In this document: piece after piece, positions 43,777 through 55,680 of the stretch
Position numbering within the stretch: the first letter of the stretch is position 1
How the letters are laid out: the number at the start of each line of letters is the position of its first letter
Source: Aedes albopictus
Lineage: Eukaryota > Arthropoda > Insecta > Diptera > Culicidae
NCBI RefSeq assembly: GCF_035046485.1
Contig: NC_085138.1
Location: 90,569,228-90,633,227 of the forward strand
Direction: 5' to 3'
DNA length: 64,000 bases
Position numbers and translations under genes: made by a program
Notes under the pieces: generated by a model
The model's database searches: none
What the model was told of the DNA's origin: nothing
The model's input: only the letters and a program-made list of their open reading frames with translations

Positions 43777-46451
43777 GACGAATTTCGCGCCAACTCGACC
43801 AGTGGTTGGCAACACCCTCTCAGAATCGAATGAAACTTGGTGGACATAAAGACTAGGTTTTTATAAGCAACTTTGCATACTTAAATTTTCGAAAATTTTC
43901 AAGAGTAACATTTGAAGAGGGCCTAACTTTTTTTCGAAGAATTTTTTAAAATCGATGTAACTCAAAAATGACAAGACCTATAGAAAAGACTTTTAGAGAA
44001 TTGTCCAAGCTTTCATGAAAAAATATTTTAAAAATTCTAAATACATTTTTACACGCTAAAAAATATATTTTTAAAATTAAAAGTCAATTTACAGAAAATG
44101 CCCACTTTTTTATGTTTTGAAATTTTTTTCCAAGAAAGTCTATATTGTTGCCTAACTTTCCTCCATACATCACAAGATGGGCACTTTTAAGGAAAAAAAG
44201 TTTTTCTAACAAAAACTTTTTCATGTTATTTTTTTTAGCGTGTTGCGCATTAACTCGTACAGGATGTATCAAGAATCCTTATACCCATTTAATAACACTC
44301 AATGGGCATTACAACTTTGTTTGTTTGGGTGCCTTCTTTTTCTTGGCGTTACATCCCAACTGGAATAGAACCTGTTTCTCAGCTTGTTTTGATATCTGAA
44401 TGCTTAAAACAGCATTCTGTTTGCTGAAATTGTATTATTGTGTGCCTAGAACCAGTGAACTAACATCATTATTAGAAGCGAATGATAAAGAATCGGTTTT
44501 ATTTCAACAATGGCTAACCACTGATCGATGCAATTTGGAAACTATTACTAAGACTTTAGACGAGTTTGTTCCGTATTTTGTAGAAAAAGTTGATAAGCTT
44601 ATTACTCATGATTTCATTTATAAAGAACAATCCTCATTTTTGCGGGATAAAAAAGAATCTCTTAAACAGGGTGAAGTATTAACAATTTGTGACTTTTCAG
44701 AAAATTATTCATTTATCATTCAAAACTCAGCTCAAGGTTACCATTGGAATAATTCTCAAGTTACCATTCACCCCTTTGAAGTGTACTACAGAAAAGAAAA
44801 TAAGTTGGAAAACTTGAGCTTTATAATAATATCTGAAGTACTTACACACGATACAACAGCAGTTCAGTTATTTATATCAAAACTGCTGGATTTCATTAAA
44901 CAATCGATTCATTTCTCAAAAATTACTTTCATGTAAGATGGAGCAGCAGCTCATTATAAGAACAAAAAAAAATTTGCCAGTTTGTGCAGTTTTCGGTCCA
45001 ATTATGGATTGGAAGCAGAATGGCACTTCTTCGCAACTTCACATGACAAAGGTCCATGTGACGCTGTTGGCGAATGGCAAAACGAGCAAGTCTTGCTCGA
45101 GATTATGGAAAAACAATCACAACTCCTCGAGAACTGTATGACTGGGCAGTTAAACAGTCAGATATACATATAACAAAATTGAATTTCTGCTTTATTTCAA
45201 ATGAACAATATGCAAAAATGACGGATGAACTTGAAGAACTATACACATACAGTCACGTAAAAACAATACCTGGTACACAAAAATTTCATTCATTCTGAAA
45301 ATCAAATTGAAGCGAAGAAGTTTTCGAATTCAAAAGATAATCCAAAAAAGTTTACTTTGTTTCAGATAGACTAAAGATCTAATATTCAAAAAATGTTACA
45401 ATAGAATGTATAAAAGAAGGATGTATATATTGTAGAAAAGAAAATAATTGAATACACATATACATATGTACATATTTCATCAATACACAAGCGTTTTCAT
45501 TGATATAAAACCCTAAAAGCAAATTTGTCTTGAGCCCTTTCCAATATCAAGCACGTTTTCAATGTCAAGCACGTTAAGATATTAAAAAAGTAGTTGAGCC
45601 CATTAAGTTTTAATGGATTGTCATTAGGATTCTGGATACATTACTGTACGAGTTAATGCACAACACGCAAAAAAAAAAATAAAATGAAAACGTTTTTTTA
45701 GAAAATTTTTTTTTCCTTAAAAGTGCCCATTTTGTGATGTATGGAGGGAAAAAAATTCAAAACATAAAAAAGTGGGCTTTTTCTGTAAATTGACTTTTAA
45801 TTTTGAAAAGATATTTTTTAGCGTGTAAAACATTTTTTTTATATTTTTTTAATATGTTTTATTGAAAGCTTGGACAATTCCCTAAAAGTCCCCCATACAT
45901 CACTTTTTTGTACAACTTATCATATTCGAGTTAATTTTTTTGTGAAAAAAACGGCTAATGCGCAACACGCTAAAAAAACAAACATGAAAAAGTTTTTGTT
46001 AGAAAAACTTTTTTTCCTTAAAAGTGCCCATCTTGTGATGTGTGGAGGAAAGTTAGGCAACAATATTGACTTTCTTGGAAAAAAAATTTGAAAACATAAA
46101 AAAGTGGGCATTTTCTGTAAATTGACTTTTAATTTTAGAAATATATTTTTTAACGTGTAAAAATGTATTTAGAATTTTTAAAATATTTTTTCATGAAAGC
46201 TTGGACAATTCTCTAAATGTCCCTCATACATCACTTTTTTGTACATCTTATCATATTCGAGTTATTTTTTTGTGAAAAAAAAACGGTTAAAAAACTTTGA
46301 CTCTTTTTAAATGTTAGTCTAGGCTAATTTTGAAAAAAAAAACAAAATATGCAAAGTTGCTTGAAAAGGTAAAGTCTCGAAACCTACAAAATTTCATAAC
46401 ATTCTGAGGGGGTGCTGCCAACCCCGAAGTCGAGTTGGTACGAAATTCGTC
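43777..46451 (+). mobile_element. 2.7-kb DNA transposon with about 500-bp inverted repeats
   Basis: Left end GACGAATTTCGCGCCAACTC and right end GAGTTGGTACGAAATTCGTC are inverted. Similarity continues about 500 bp inward on each side (left to about 44280). The right arm is present twice in tandem: an inner partial copy (about 45626-45955) and an outer full one (about 45956-46451). GTT flanks both sides, possibly a 3-bp duplication. Between the arms is a decayed transposase (44400-45298). The superfamily is not assigned. Confidence 0.8.
44400..45298 (+). pseudogene. Decayed DDE-like transposase of the long-TIR transposon
   Basis: 44400-44936 codes 178 residues including ICDFSENYSFIIQNSAQGYH, HPFEVYY and LSFIIISEVLTHDT. 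A TAA (44934-44936) then breaks the frame, which continues DGAAAHYKNK and GLEAEWHFFATSHDKGPCDA. After a frameshift near 45075 a third piece reads ITTPRELYDWAVKQ to FHSF. The DFSENY, DGAA-YKN and EWHFFATSHGKGPCD blocks are shared by many transposon-derived 'uncharacterized' arthropod proteins; the two Asp blocks would fit a DDE/RNase-H fold. The N-terminus is missing. Family recognition is from memory; no profile was run. Confidence 0.75.
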
Positions 46452-46532
46452 GTTAGAGGCCATTATTTCATAATGTATAATATAACAAATGTTGCTATAC
46501 ATCTGTTTGAAAAAATTAAACAAGTTTGTTAT
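46452..46532. other. AT-rich junction between transposon and SINE palindrome
   Basis: Contains ATATAACAAATGTTGCTATA. Nothing coding. Confidence 0.3.
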
Positions 46533-47066
46533 ACTGTTGAAATTGCTTTGACATCCATGTGCACAACAGAACATGTGCTCGATGAACAAATTGAGATTTG
46601 AATTATGAAAAAAAAAAATCCAAGTACTCCGGTGAGACTCGAACTCACGACTCCCAATTTGCTAGACGGGCGCTTCTATTCCTTCAAGCTACGGAGTCAC
46701 CCGACTATTTCCGTCGCCAGCAGACCTAGAACTGAACTCGATTCCACAGTCGCACATGGTTATCTTCTTTTCACAATCCAATCCTCCTTCGGATGGGATT
46801 GGATGAACATCTAACACATACACTGTTGTGCACAAGATAACCATGTGCGACTGTGGAATCGAGTTCAGTTCCAGGCCTGCTGGCGACGGAGATAGTCGAG
46901 TGACTCCGTAGCTTGAAGGAATGGAAGCGCCCGTCTAGCGAATTGGAAGTCGTGAGTTCGAGTCTCACCGGAGTACGTGGATTTTTTTTTTCATAATTCA
47001 AATCTCAATTTGTTCATCGAGCACATGTTCTGTTGTGCACATGGATGTCAAAGCAATTTCAACAGT
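46533..47066. mobile_element. Head-to-head tRNA-derived SINE pair forming a 534-bp palindrome
   Basis: Arms 46533-46766 and 46834-47066 are about 234 bp and over 90% identical by eye, with a 67-bp spacer that itself has an AATCCAATCC/GGATTGGAT hairpin. Each arm holds a tRNA-like unit (CTCCGTAGCTTGAAGGAATG, then GTGAGTTCGAGTCTCACCGG as B box) and the tail GTGCACATGGATGTCAAAGC. A single-arm relative is at 55411-55680. Confidence 0.8.
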
Positions 47067-47329
47067 GTAATTTCCCACATGGCTTGGTTAGCCAAAGCAA
47101 AATCAAGAAATTGACAAGTTTTGTTATAATTTTGTTCCTAAAATAATAATGAATTAAGTCAAGATTTTGTTGTGATTATGCACCTTTAAAAATCCTTACA
47201 ACAGAACTATATCAACTTCTGTTATTTCTAACAACGGTAATTGAAATTTTGATATTATTTTGTATTACGACGGTTTCCGAAGAAAATATTCCTAATCAAA
47301 ACATCATGTTACAAATTGTTTCAGAATAT
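47067..47329. repeat. SINE-associated tail, AT-rich
   Basis: TTGGTTAGCCAAAGCAAAATC then AAGAAATTGACAAGTTTTGT matches the 3' part of the copy at 55411-55680, so this is the 3' tail of the right-hand SINE, followed by AT-rich sequence. Confidence 0.5.
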
Positions 47330-48380
47330 CTTCCATGTGTTCCACCAGAAGTGTCATAAAGAATTCTTTTACGAAATCTGGCATGGATTGCTTCACAAAT
47401 TTCTTCATGATTTTTCACAAATCATTTCAGAGATTGTTTGAGAAATTCATCCAGGGTTTACTTCAGAAATCTCTAGGCATTTGAGATTCCTTTAGAAAAT
47501 TTACAATTTTTTGAGAAATTATTCTTAAAAAAAGGTTTTAAAAATCTTGATCGGAAATTTGTATTTGCCTCACGAATTCTTCCAAAAAATCTTCCATGGA
47601 TTCATTCGGAAATTTCTTTCAGGGATTTGTTCAGAAATTCCTTCTATTCCATAAATTCCACAAAAAATTCTTAAAAAAAATAATTAAATAAAAAAAATAT
47701 CAATGGACTTTTGCAGAAACTCCCCCAGGGATTTTTTTTTTAAATTTGTTTAGAGATTAATTTTGAAATTTCTTTAGACATTTATTCAGAAATTTCTGTA
47801 GAGATTCCTTCAATTAAACGTTCAGCGATGCCTTCAGAGGCTATTTCAGAGTTTTTTTTTTCTGAGAATATTTCAAAAGGTTTTTTTTTTCTAAAATTTG
47901 TACTGGGGTTACTTTGGAAGTCCAATCTATAGCAACTTCCAATTTCTCCAGAAATTCCACCAGGGGTTCCTCCAGAAGTTTCACGAAGAGTTGTGTAAGA
48001 AAATTGTGTGTGAGTTTCTGCAGAAATTCCGTTTGGGATTACTTTGGAAAATTTTGCAGAATTTTTTTCTATTTTTTTCGGGACTTTTCTGCATTTTTTT
48101 TCTGATAAATCCATTGGAACTTTCTTTAAGCATTCTCTCAAATAATCTTCCAAGGATTTATTCTAAAGCTTTCGCCGGGGTTTGCTGTAGAAATTGTTCC
48201 AGGTTTTTTTTTTGAAAATCTGAATTTTTGTCAAAAAATCTTCCTGGTATTCCTGGGACTCTTTTAAAAAATGTGAGATGAATTCTGGAATTCCTATAGA
48301 AACTGCCCAAGGGGTTCCTTCACAAATTTTTCGTGGGATTTTTTAAGTAGATCTCCCATGGCTTTTCATTCAGAGGTTTG
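47330..48380 (-). repeat. 12-bp minisatellite block, pyrimidine-rich on plus
   Basis: Diverged units such as TTCAGAAATTTC and GGGATTCCTTTA with T-runs. The ORFs are artefacts. Confidence 0.6.
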
Positions 48381-49340
48381 TAACATTTTTGGGTTTTGCG
48401 CATTCTCTTCGTCTAATCAGAAGACCGAACATCACCTTTCATACATTGATTTATTTTCTGTTTCTTTTACTTCTGCCCGCTCTCGATATGAAAAACGCCT
48501 TCACAATCTTCCCTAACACGATTCGTGCACCATCTTCGCCTCCACGAGGCTAGCAGAGTTTCCATTCCTGCCCACGACCTTCTGCACGCCGCCTAGGTGT
48601 CGTCGAGAACGCCACCAAATCTCGTCCACAGACCCCTTTGTCTATCGGGATGAGGGTTTCCTCCGTACTCCACTTCTCATGCTCCAAGTGAGCACACCTG
48701 GCTTGCTTCCCGGGCTGACAACTACTGAAGAAGCGCATACTCTGCCCATAATCGCATAGTTGACGTAAGCGCCACTGTAGTTTTCAACACGCTTTTGAAA
48801 TTTTAACAATGAATAATGAGAAATTTGAGATTTTTTTACGTTGACATATAGCTAGTGATTGCATGTCGTGCTCTATTGAATAAAACTGGTCACAATTATG
48901 CACATGTGATAGATATTAGCTTATGAATGCTGACATTGTCAATGGTGGTTACGTCAACTATGCGATCATGGGCAGTACTGATCGCAGACGAACGAACCGC
49001 AGCCTCTCACGATAGACGGTGAGAATTCTGCTTGCGCCAGAGAGCCGACGTCTACACCGAGGTCTCCTCTCCACCTGAGATACGGTGTATCTCTCTCCTC
49101 CCACCTGGACTAATTTCAACCACGCGTTTGCTGTCCGAACAATCTCTCGTTGCCGATCGCCGATCGGTCGTCGAATTCTCCGAATGCATCGACTGGTCTG
49201 CGTCTGAGGTGTGTGGCATTGGTAACTGATGTCTGAAACTGGTGATCGTTGCAGGGGTGCTCTACACGCGGTGCACGAATCGTTACATTTATTAACAAAA
49301 CCACGGCTTTACCATGATACATATTTGAACCGTAACAGGT
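48381..49340. other. Unique/GC-richer segment, possible old repeat, interrupted by a MITE
   Basis: Flanks the MITE at 48742-48975. Left part has CACGATTCGTGCACC (about 48516-48530) and right part the inverse GGTGCACGAATCG (about 49271-49283), a 13-14-bp inverted pair that may be the ends of an older element. Short ORFs are not recognised. Confidence 0.35.
48742..48975. mobile_element. 234-bp MITE, TACT duplication
   Basis: CTGCCCATAATCGCATAGTT and AACTATGCGATCATGGGCAG are inverted (TIR about 27 bp, continuing GACGTAA/TTACGTC). TACT is found on both sides (48738-48741, 48976-48979). Confidence 0.85.
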
Positions 49341-50345
49341 TTCTTAACAAATTTATCCAAGGATTCCTTTGAAAACACTTCCACAGATTTTTCGATAACT
49401 ATTTCATGAAGTCTTGCTGAAATCCATCCTTGGATTCAATTCAATTCACGAGTTCATAAAAAATCTCAAATGGATTCGTAAAGAAATTCTTTGAGGGACT
49501 CCTTTGGAAACTCCTCGTAGATTTGTTTTAAAAAATCACCCAGGAAATCCTAAAGATATTCTGTCATATATTCTTTTATAAAATTTCTCCAAGAACTCTT
49601 TAAAAAAATATTGTACGGATAACTTCCAAAAATGTTGTAGGGATTCCTTTAGAAAACAAGAATTCCTTCCAAAAATCTTACATATCTAGATTGTTCCAGA
49701 AATTCATCTTCGAGTTTCTTCAGATTTTTTTTTCATGCAGATTCCTCGAGAAATTTTTCAAAGAATTCTTCTAGAAAACCTTCCATGAGATCTACCAAAA
49801 ATACTCCATGTTTTTATATGATTCTCGGATACATTCAGAATGCAAAATTCAGAAGTCCTTCAAAATTTTGTCAGAACCTTTCTTAAGAGTTTTGTCCAAA
49901 AATTGCTTTGGAAATTCTACAATAGATTATTAAGTAAATTTCCAAGATTTCTTCACTTTCCTTTAACTATTCCTTCAGGACATTTCCCATGCAGAAATTG
50001 CTTCAAGGTTTTCTTAAGAATTTCTTAGAAAAACCTCCAAGGATTCCTTCAGAAATTTTTCTACAGATTCCTTCAGAGATTCTTATAAGGATTCTTACGG
50101 AAAGGCTGGAAGACATTCTTGCAAAGATTCATGCAGAAATTTGCACAGAGATTTTATCAGAAACTCTGCCGAATATCCCACTATGCATTTTCTTAGACAT
50201 TCCTCCAGGATTTCCTTCAAGCGTACCTCTTCAAATTTCTGTATAGATTTCTAGGAATTCATGAAAAACAAATATTTTGGATTATTATTAGAGGATTTCT
50301 CCGCGATTTTTTTTTTAATTTTTCAAAAAGTTTTGTTGGATATTC
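49341..50345 (-). repeat. 12-bp minisatellite block, pyrimidine-rich on plus
   Basis: Units such as GGATTCCTTTAG and TTCCTTCAGAGA. The 85-codon ORF at 49989-50246 reads Ile/Leu/Pro repeats and is an artefact. Confidence 0.6.
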
Positions 50346-50350
50346 CACCA

Positions 50351-50488
50351 CCCAAGTAATATTTTTCTAGTCAAACAGCCTAGAAGAGGTTCTTAGAACC
50401 ATCATAAAACCGAAATAAAAGATATCAGGTTTTATGACGGTTTACAAATCCTCTGCAAGACCAATTGGCATTCAAAATGTTGCTTGGG
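50351..50488. mobile_element. 138-bp MITE, CCCAAGTAAT ends
   Basis: CCCAAGTAATATTTTTCTAG and the inverted right end AAAATGTTGCTTGGG. Inside, CCTAGAAGAGGTTCTTAGAA matches 14641-14870, and the ends match the 1.1-kb element at 40873-42011. Confidence 0.7.
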
Positions 50489-50850
50489 CAGGGTTTTCCA
50501 GGTGTTTTTTCAGGTATTCCTACTGAAATTTATTCCGAAAACCAATGTATGGATTTTTAAAATATCCAGTGTTTTTTTAAGAAATTTCTATAGGAATACA
50601 CTTGGCAATGCATTTAGAATTTTCTTCAGATTTTTTAAAATTTCTTCTGCAATTCCTTTAGCGATACTAATATCGCTAGAGACTTTTTTATATTCTTTGA
50701 ATTACTTCAGAATCTTCAGCAGAGATTTCCTAAACAGTTGTTCCATGGATTATTTTAGTAGTCGTTCCAGCAGCTCCTTCAGGAATTGCTCAAGTGGTTC
50801 CTTCAGAGATTCCTCCAGGAATTCATTGCTGAAATCGGGGCTTGTTAGTA
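50489..50850 (-). repeat. 12-bp minisatellite, end of block
   Basis: Units like TTCCTTCAGGAA and GGTTCCTTCAGA. The Phe/Ser/Arg-rich ORF is an artefact. Confidence 0.55.
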
Positions 50851-51221
50851 ATTAGCCGAAGCATTACAATGACCTTTTTTATGGAATTTTCAACAAATTT
50901 TGGAATTTAATCAGCTGAGTACACTCCAAGACTGAATAAGGCATCTACCTAAATTAACTAGAATATATTACAATAATCGGTGAGAAAGTCATACGAAATC
51001 TTGAAAGAAATTTGTTGAAAAGCTTTGAGGGAAAGTTTGACGAATGGGCAGTTTGCCTGCATTCGCCAAAAATGTCGTCATTGGTCTAGACATCGCCAGA
51101 GAATCATCACCCCATATACTCTGCTCATCGTGATCATCGACAAAGCGAGAGATATTTATAAAAATGAAGTCAGACAGGGAGTATGAGATAAAGGTAAATA
51201 TATTAATCTTAAAAAAAAATC
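50851..51221. other. Unique spacer
   Basis: No element or ORF recognised. Confidence 0.35.
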
Positions 51222-51402
51222 ACCGATTTCGGTAATGTTTTACTGAAATCTCAACCGTTAACTTTCATCGAACTTCGTTAGAGTTTGACAGATAAACGAT
51301 AACATTTTACCGAAATTTGGTATTCTTTTTTACAGAATTTTGTTAAAAAACCGTTACCAAACGCTCAACAGTTGAGATTTCGGTTAAAATTACCGAACGC
51401 GA
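51222..51402. mobile_element. 181-bp inverted-repeat element
   Basis: TTCGGTAATGTTTTACTGAA then ATCTCAACCGTT is mirrored as AACAGTTGAGATTTCGGTTA then AAATTACCGAA. TTTACCGAAATTTGG lies in the loop. No coding. Confidence 0.65.
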
Positions 51403-53009
51403 CTAGCTATGTATGTATGTTATAGATGCTAGTCCTAGTCGTCCTTTATCGAAACACACCGAGAGACCATCCGAATATTGGTCGTATTTCCCGGAATAAT
51501 CCAAAGAGAAAATCGATTAAGAGAAATCGATCATTGTAGTTACGACCGCATGATACTAAACGCGAGATATGAAGTGCTACGCGTATCAAAAGGCTGAAAA
51601 CCCCTGCATTTTAAGTCATCATGTTGAGCCGATACAAATAAAATTTTCTTTTATGTCCAAGACCTCTCATGGTGTCAAAATGTAACGTTTTAGTCTGTTA
51701 CAACAGTCTGTGGCTTAAGCGCCACCTTCTAAATTGGAAGGGCCGTAGGCTGAGATCCAATCCCGGCATGAGATTACTTGCCTCAGGGCAGGTTATAGTA
51801 TTTCCAGAATGCTAAAACTACAATTTGAACGAACCAACCGAAGCTAAATCAATCCAATTTCAGACCACACTAACTCAATACGCCTCAATCACACATAGGG
51901 GTGGGGGCGGTTAAAAATTAGTTAGGGAAAAATTAAAAAAAAATACTGAAAATGTGTTGCTTAAAATATTTTTTTAAATTTAAAATACAGTCATTGGCCG
52001 CCATGTTGTTTTCACCTCTTCAATATTTTAGAATTTTTGAAAATTAAATATTTGCATCAGCCTTATTTGTTTTGCATTATTTTTAAGAAAACTTTTGCAA
52101 AATGCAACTCGGAAACGATTTTCTGGATTAAACGGACATCTTTGAAGGTGTTAAAGAATACTTGAAGGATTTTTAGAAAAAAAGGAACATGCACTAAGAG
52201 TACTATTCATTGCTCATCCACGTTGATATCACATATTATCTCTTTTTTTAAAACCTTACCCTTCGATTTTCTATTATATTTTCTGTAAAAAGCTATTTTC
52301 CAGCCACAAAATTTTAATGCAACTATATTTTTCTCGATTTTTTTTTATTTCTCATCGATTTTTGAAACAAACTGAATGAAGCAATTTTTTCATATTTATA
52401 ATACTAAAAACAAATTATACATGCAATTTTCAATTAAAAATACCTAACTTTGTTATCTACATGGAATCGTTCTGAACCTTCCTAACGCATTCCGTTGGGA
52501 GCAGCTCGTTGTCGCAGTGTATGGTTTGAGTCAAAAGTGACCCTAAAGCACAAAAAAAAATGAGTATCCAAAAAAAAAAACAATCAAACATACAATGGAT
52601 TCTGTAAAACGTTGTTCGTGATGGTCTTAAAATTTACATAACATGTGAAAAATAAATTTCTGACTAATATACTAAAACATTCAAAAACAAATATCGAATA
52701 ACATTTTTCAAACCCGATTCATTATCCTTATTTATTTATTTTTTTATTTTTCAAATTCGCTGTAACGTCAGTACGGTTGTGTAAGTATTTTTTTGTATCA
52801 AAAGTCTATTTTTTAATAGCAAAAAACTGATCATACTATATAAATTGTTGAATTTTTAGGCTGGGAGTCAACGTTATACAGAAGAAAAAATAAATAAAAA
52901 AAATCGCAAGATAAAGCAAAAAATTGGAATATATGGTTTTGAAATAAATTGAATTAAAAAGACAGGAAAAATCATTGTTCTGCGATGAACATTACTCTCT
53001 TCGATTTTT
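51403..53009. other. AT-rich intergenic/intronic stretch
   Basis: 51403-51900 is unique. 51695-51780 (GGGCCGTAGGCTGAGATCCAA region) is weakly tRNA-like but too degraded to call. 51900-53000 is strongly AT-rich with homopolymer runs. No gene. Confidence 0.4.
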
Positions 53010-53056
53010 TGGCTTGATAGTCATGTGCTTTTACCATCATGCCTTGTCCGCTTCAC
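53010..53056 (-). mobile_element. tRNA-derived SINE (family B) 5' fragment
   Basis: The minus strand has GGACAAGGCATGATGGTAAA then GCACATGACTATCAAGCC, the head of the family at 4836 and 26205. Confidence 0.55.
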
Positions 53057-55410
53057 ATTTTTTTTTTATATTAAATGTCCGTCAACTATCCTGAAACATC
53101 TATGAAGACGTTATTTCAATAAAAAAAAAACGTTTTGAGTCATAAGTGTTTGTGGAAAAGTTGTTCATAGTTGTTTTCAACTTTCACACCACATGAAAGC
53201 CAAAATTCATTGACCTCTATACTATTCAGCTGGATAAAATTTTTATTATCTGTTAAAGGTGTAAGAAGGGTGAAGAAAATAAAAATAAATAAAGCTTTAA
53301 AATGCTTCCACTTTAAGTATTCATCATTTGGAATCACAACCCCATTCCACCGAATGTGTTCATCACGTGTCCCCGCAGGGACACTGCACCGACATCGGTG
53401 GACCAAGTGGCGGACGACGGCTTAAACAAACAATCACCGCCCAAATCCTCATCCAAAGCACGTTCCATCCCAATGCGGCCTGTATTACGATGAGAGCTGA
53501 TCTCGGTCCAATAAAACTACTACCTACTGTCCTACTACCCCGAAGATTGACACATGCCAAAAGATTCAATTTGCAGCTCACGTTCGGTCACTTTTTAAAC
53601 GTTGATATACGGACACGGCCGGTGGTGTCATGATTCTATGATCTGTGAGTCAGTAGATTGTATAAATTCGCCGTTGTTTGAAAGCAAAGAACATGTCGGG
53701 CAATCAGACCAGCAGGCAGCGGTGTGGTGATGAATATAGATGAATCAGTTTCACACAGCAATCGGAATTGGACACTGTGGGCATGTTTCCATAAAATTAG
53801 AATTTAGCTCGTAATTCTGAAGAGACTTGTGGTCTCATTAATGGTTATAATTGAATTCGGGCCGGATGATATCAACATAGTATCTATCAAAAAGTCCTGG
53901 TTAATATGCATTGAATGATTCTCTAGCTGCTGTCACTATTAAGATGTTATTGCAACCATTGCATTGCAACGAGAGTTGCAACGCAATCCAAACCCAATTA
54001 AGTCAGAACCTGTAATAATCTGGACACATAAATTTGGCTGGCAAATATATGGGAAATTGGATGACCTCCAGTCTCTCATTTAGCACGCCAGTTCGATTTG
54101 GCTCAGAATTGAAAAATAGCATTTGATACGTTGAGGAACAACTATATAGAAGACCACATCATGATAAAACTTAATTTATTCTGCCTCCGTGCCAAGTTCA
54201 TCCGATATTCTGCCTACGTTTACTCTCAGTTGTTACATACAGCACGCTTTGGAGATCTAAAGCCTTCACTAGGTTAACTGGAGACTCAATGTCTAACGAA
54301 GGCCTACTGAGAGCCGTATGTTGTTTTCTTTTGATCCACTACTAACATTGCCACTACAGGTATGCTTCGGGTTACCGTTGGTGATCACAAGCAGGCAAGT
54401 CGAGATCTTGTGGAACGTCGTTGACTTGTAAAGCGAACATCTAAGGCTGTGTTCTATTACTCTGAGTCTTGTTCATATACTGGACTGCATATAACTGCAC
54501 ACTGTACACGGTGTTCCAGGAGAGAGTGAACAGAAGCTACATGAAAATACCACTTGGTCAACTGAATGCGAAATTCTCATGGTCAGATTCACCATACTTG
54601 ATCACGATTGTCAAATTTCGGCATGCAGACGATGCGACGAAGCAGATACAATTCTGCCCTAGTGATTATCATAGAAAAGATAAATCCAGTTATTTTCCAC
54701 TCAAGTCTCTTGCAACGTTCTCGAAGTTCTCGTTTCTAGTAACATGCTGGAGAACATTCCGTAGAATTTTTATAAGGAAATATTGAATGACTTTCGTAGA
54801 AATTCAGCTTTCAAGTGGGGAAACGCTCTTCGAATTCTTTTTTTAGTAGATATCTTCACTCCGTTTGGATGCATGCTATCTGGTATGAGCACATAAGAGT
54901 GCAAGGTGGATTCCATGCCATTGACACGAAATATTGTCAAGCAATGTCAAACCAAAGCTCATTTCCGGAAGAAATCTTCCATGAAGCATTCACCTTACGA
55001 TGTGTATTCACACAATCTAGACTTTTTTTTGTATCTACCTCAATCCCATTTCCTCGAACAACTATCCGACCGCAAATGCACACATTCCCACTTGCATCAT
55101 CTACCTAGTCTTAGGAAATGTCATCTCCGCCGTTAGCAGCCTTGCGTTGCATGTTAAGGTACCAGTCGTCCTCTTGTGGAGAATAAAAAAAGACGACAAT
55201 GTGTTGTCGTCATTTTTGTGAATCCAAAGAACCGCATCAACGCCACCGTAGCGTCGCGTCGCCGGTACCAACAACAGTGGAAAACGAGCTTCTCATCTCT
55301 CCAAAGGCTCCCTTCCCAATCCGTTGCGTTGCGCTGGAGGTATTTACCCTATTAGACTGGGTCAGCTTCTTCGGTTTTCTCTAGCGTCTAAATTAATTGT
55401 AAAAGCACAA
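53057..55410. other. Mostly unique sequence, no clear gene
   Basis: 53330-53640 is GC-richer, and an acceptor-like CCCCGCAG precedes an open plus frame (53328-53633, 101 codons) with no recognisable family. 55190-55230 contains a hairpin GACGACAA-TGTG-TTGTCGTC. Other ORFs are short and unremarkable. Confidence 0.35.
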
Positions 55411-55680
55411 GCTTCCTCCAAGTGGCTCAGTAGCCTCGAGGAATAGAAGCGCCCGTCTAGCGAATTATAAATCGGGGGTTCGATTCCCATCGGAGCACGT
55501 GGATTTATTTTCGCAGTTCAAATTTCGATTTGTCATCAAACACGTGTTCCTGTTGTACACATGGATGTCAAAGTATTTCAACATTGTAAATTCCACTTGG
55601 TTCGGTTAGCCTAGGTAAAAATCAAGAAATTGACATATATTTTGTTATCGCTGGTTGCATGATTCCAGTAAAATTTTGAC
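55411..55680 (+). mobile_element. tRNA-derived SINE, single copy of the palindrome family
   Basis: TGGCTCAGTAGCCTCGAGGA (A box), CCCGTCTAGCGAATTATAAA, then GGGGTTCGATTCCCATCGGA (B box) and the tail CACATGGATGTCAAAGTATT. Colinear with the right arm of 46533-47066. Confidence 0.75.

Noticed and set aside
44145..44399. 84-codon ORF ahead of the transposase
   Set aside because: It lies mostly in the terminal inverted repeat, and similar frames occur in the other arm copies.
53328..53633. 101-codon plus ORF after CCCCGCAG
   Set aside because: One weak acceptor-like site, no donor, no recognisable protein; kept only as a note in the unique stretch.
55190..55230. Hairpin followed by T-run as a rho-independent terminator
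   Set aside because: Such terminators are bacterial, and this is mosquito nuclear DNA, so it is reported only as a hairpin.
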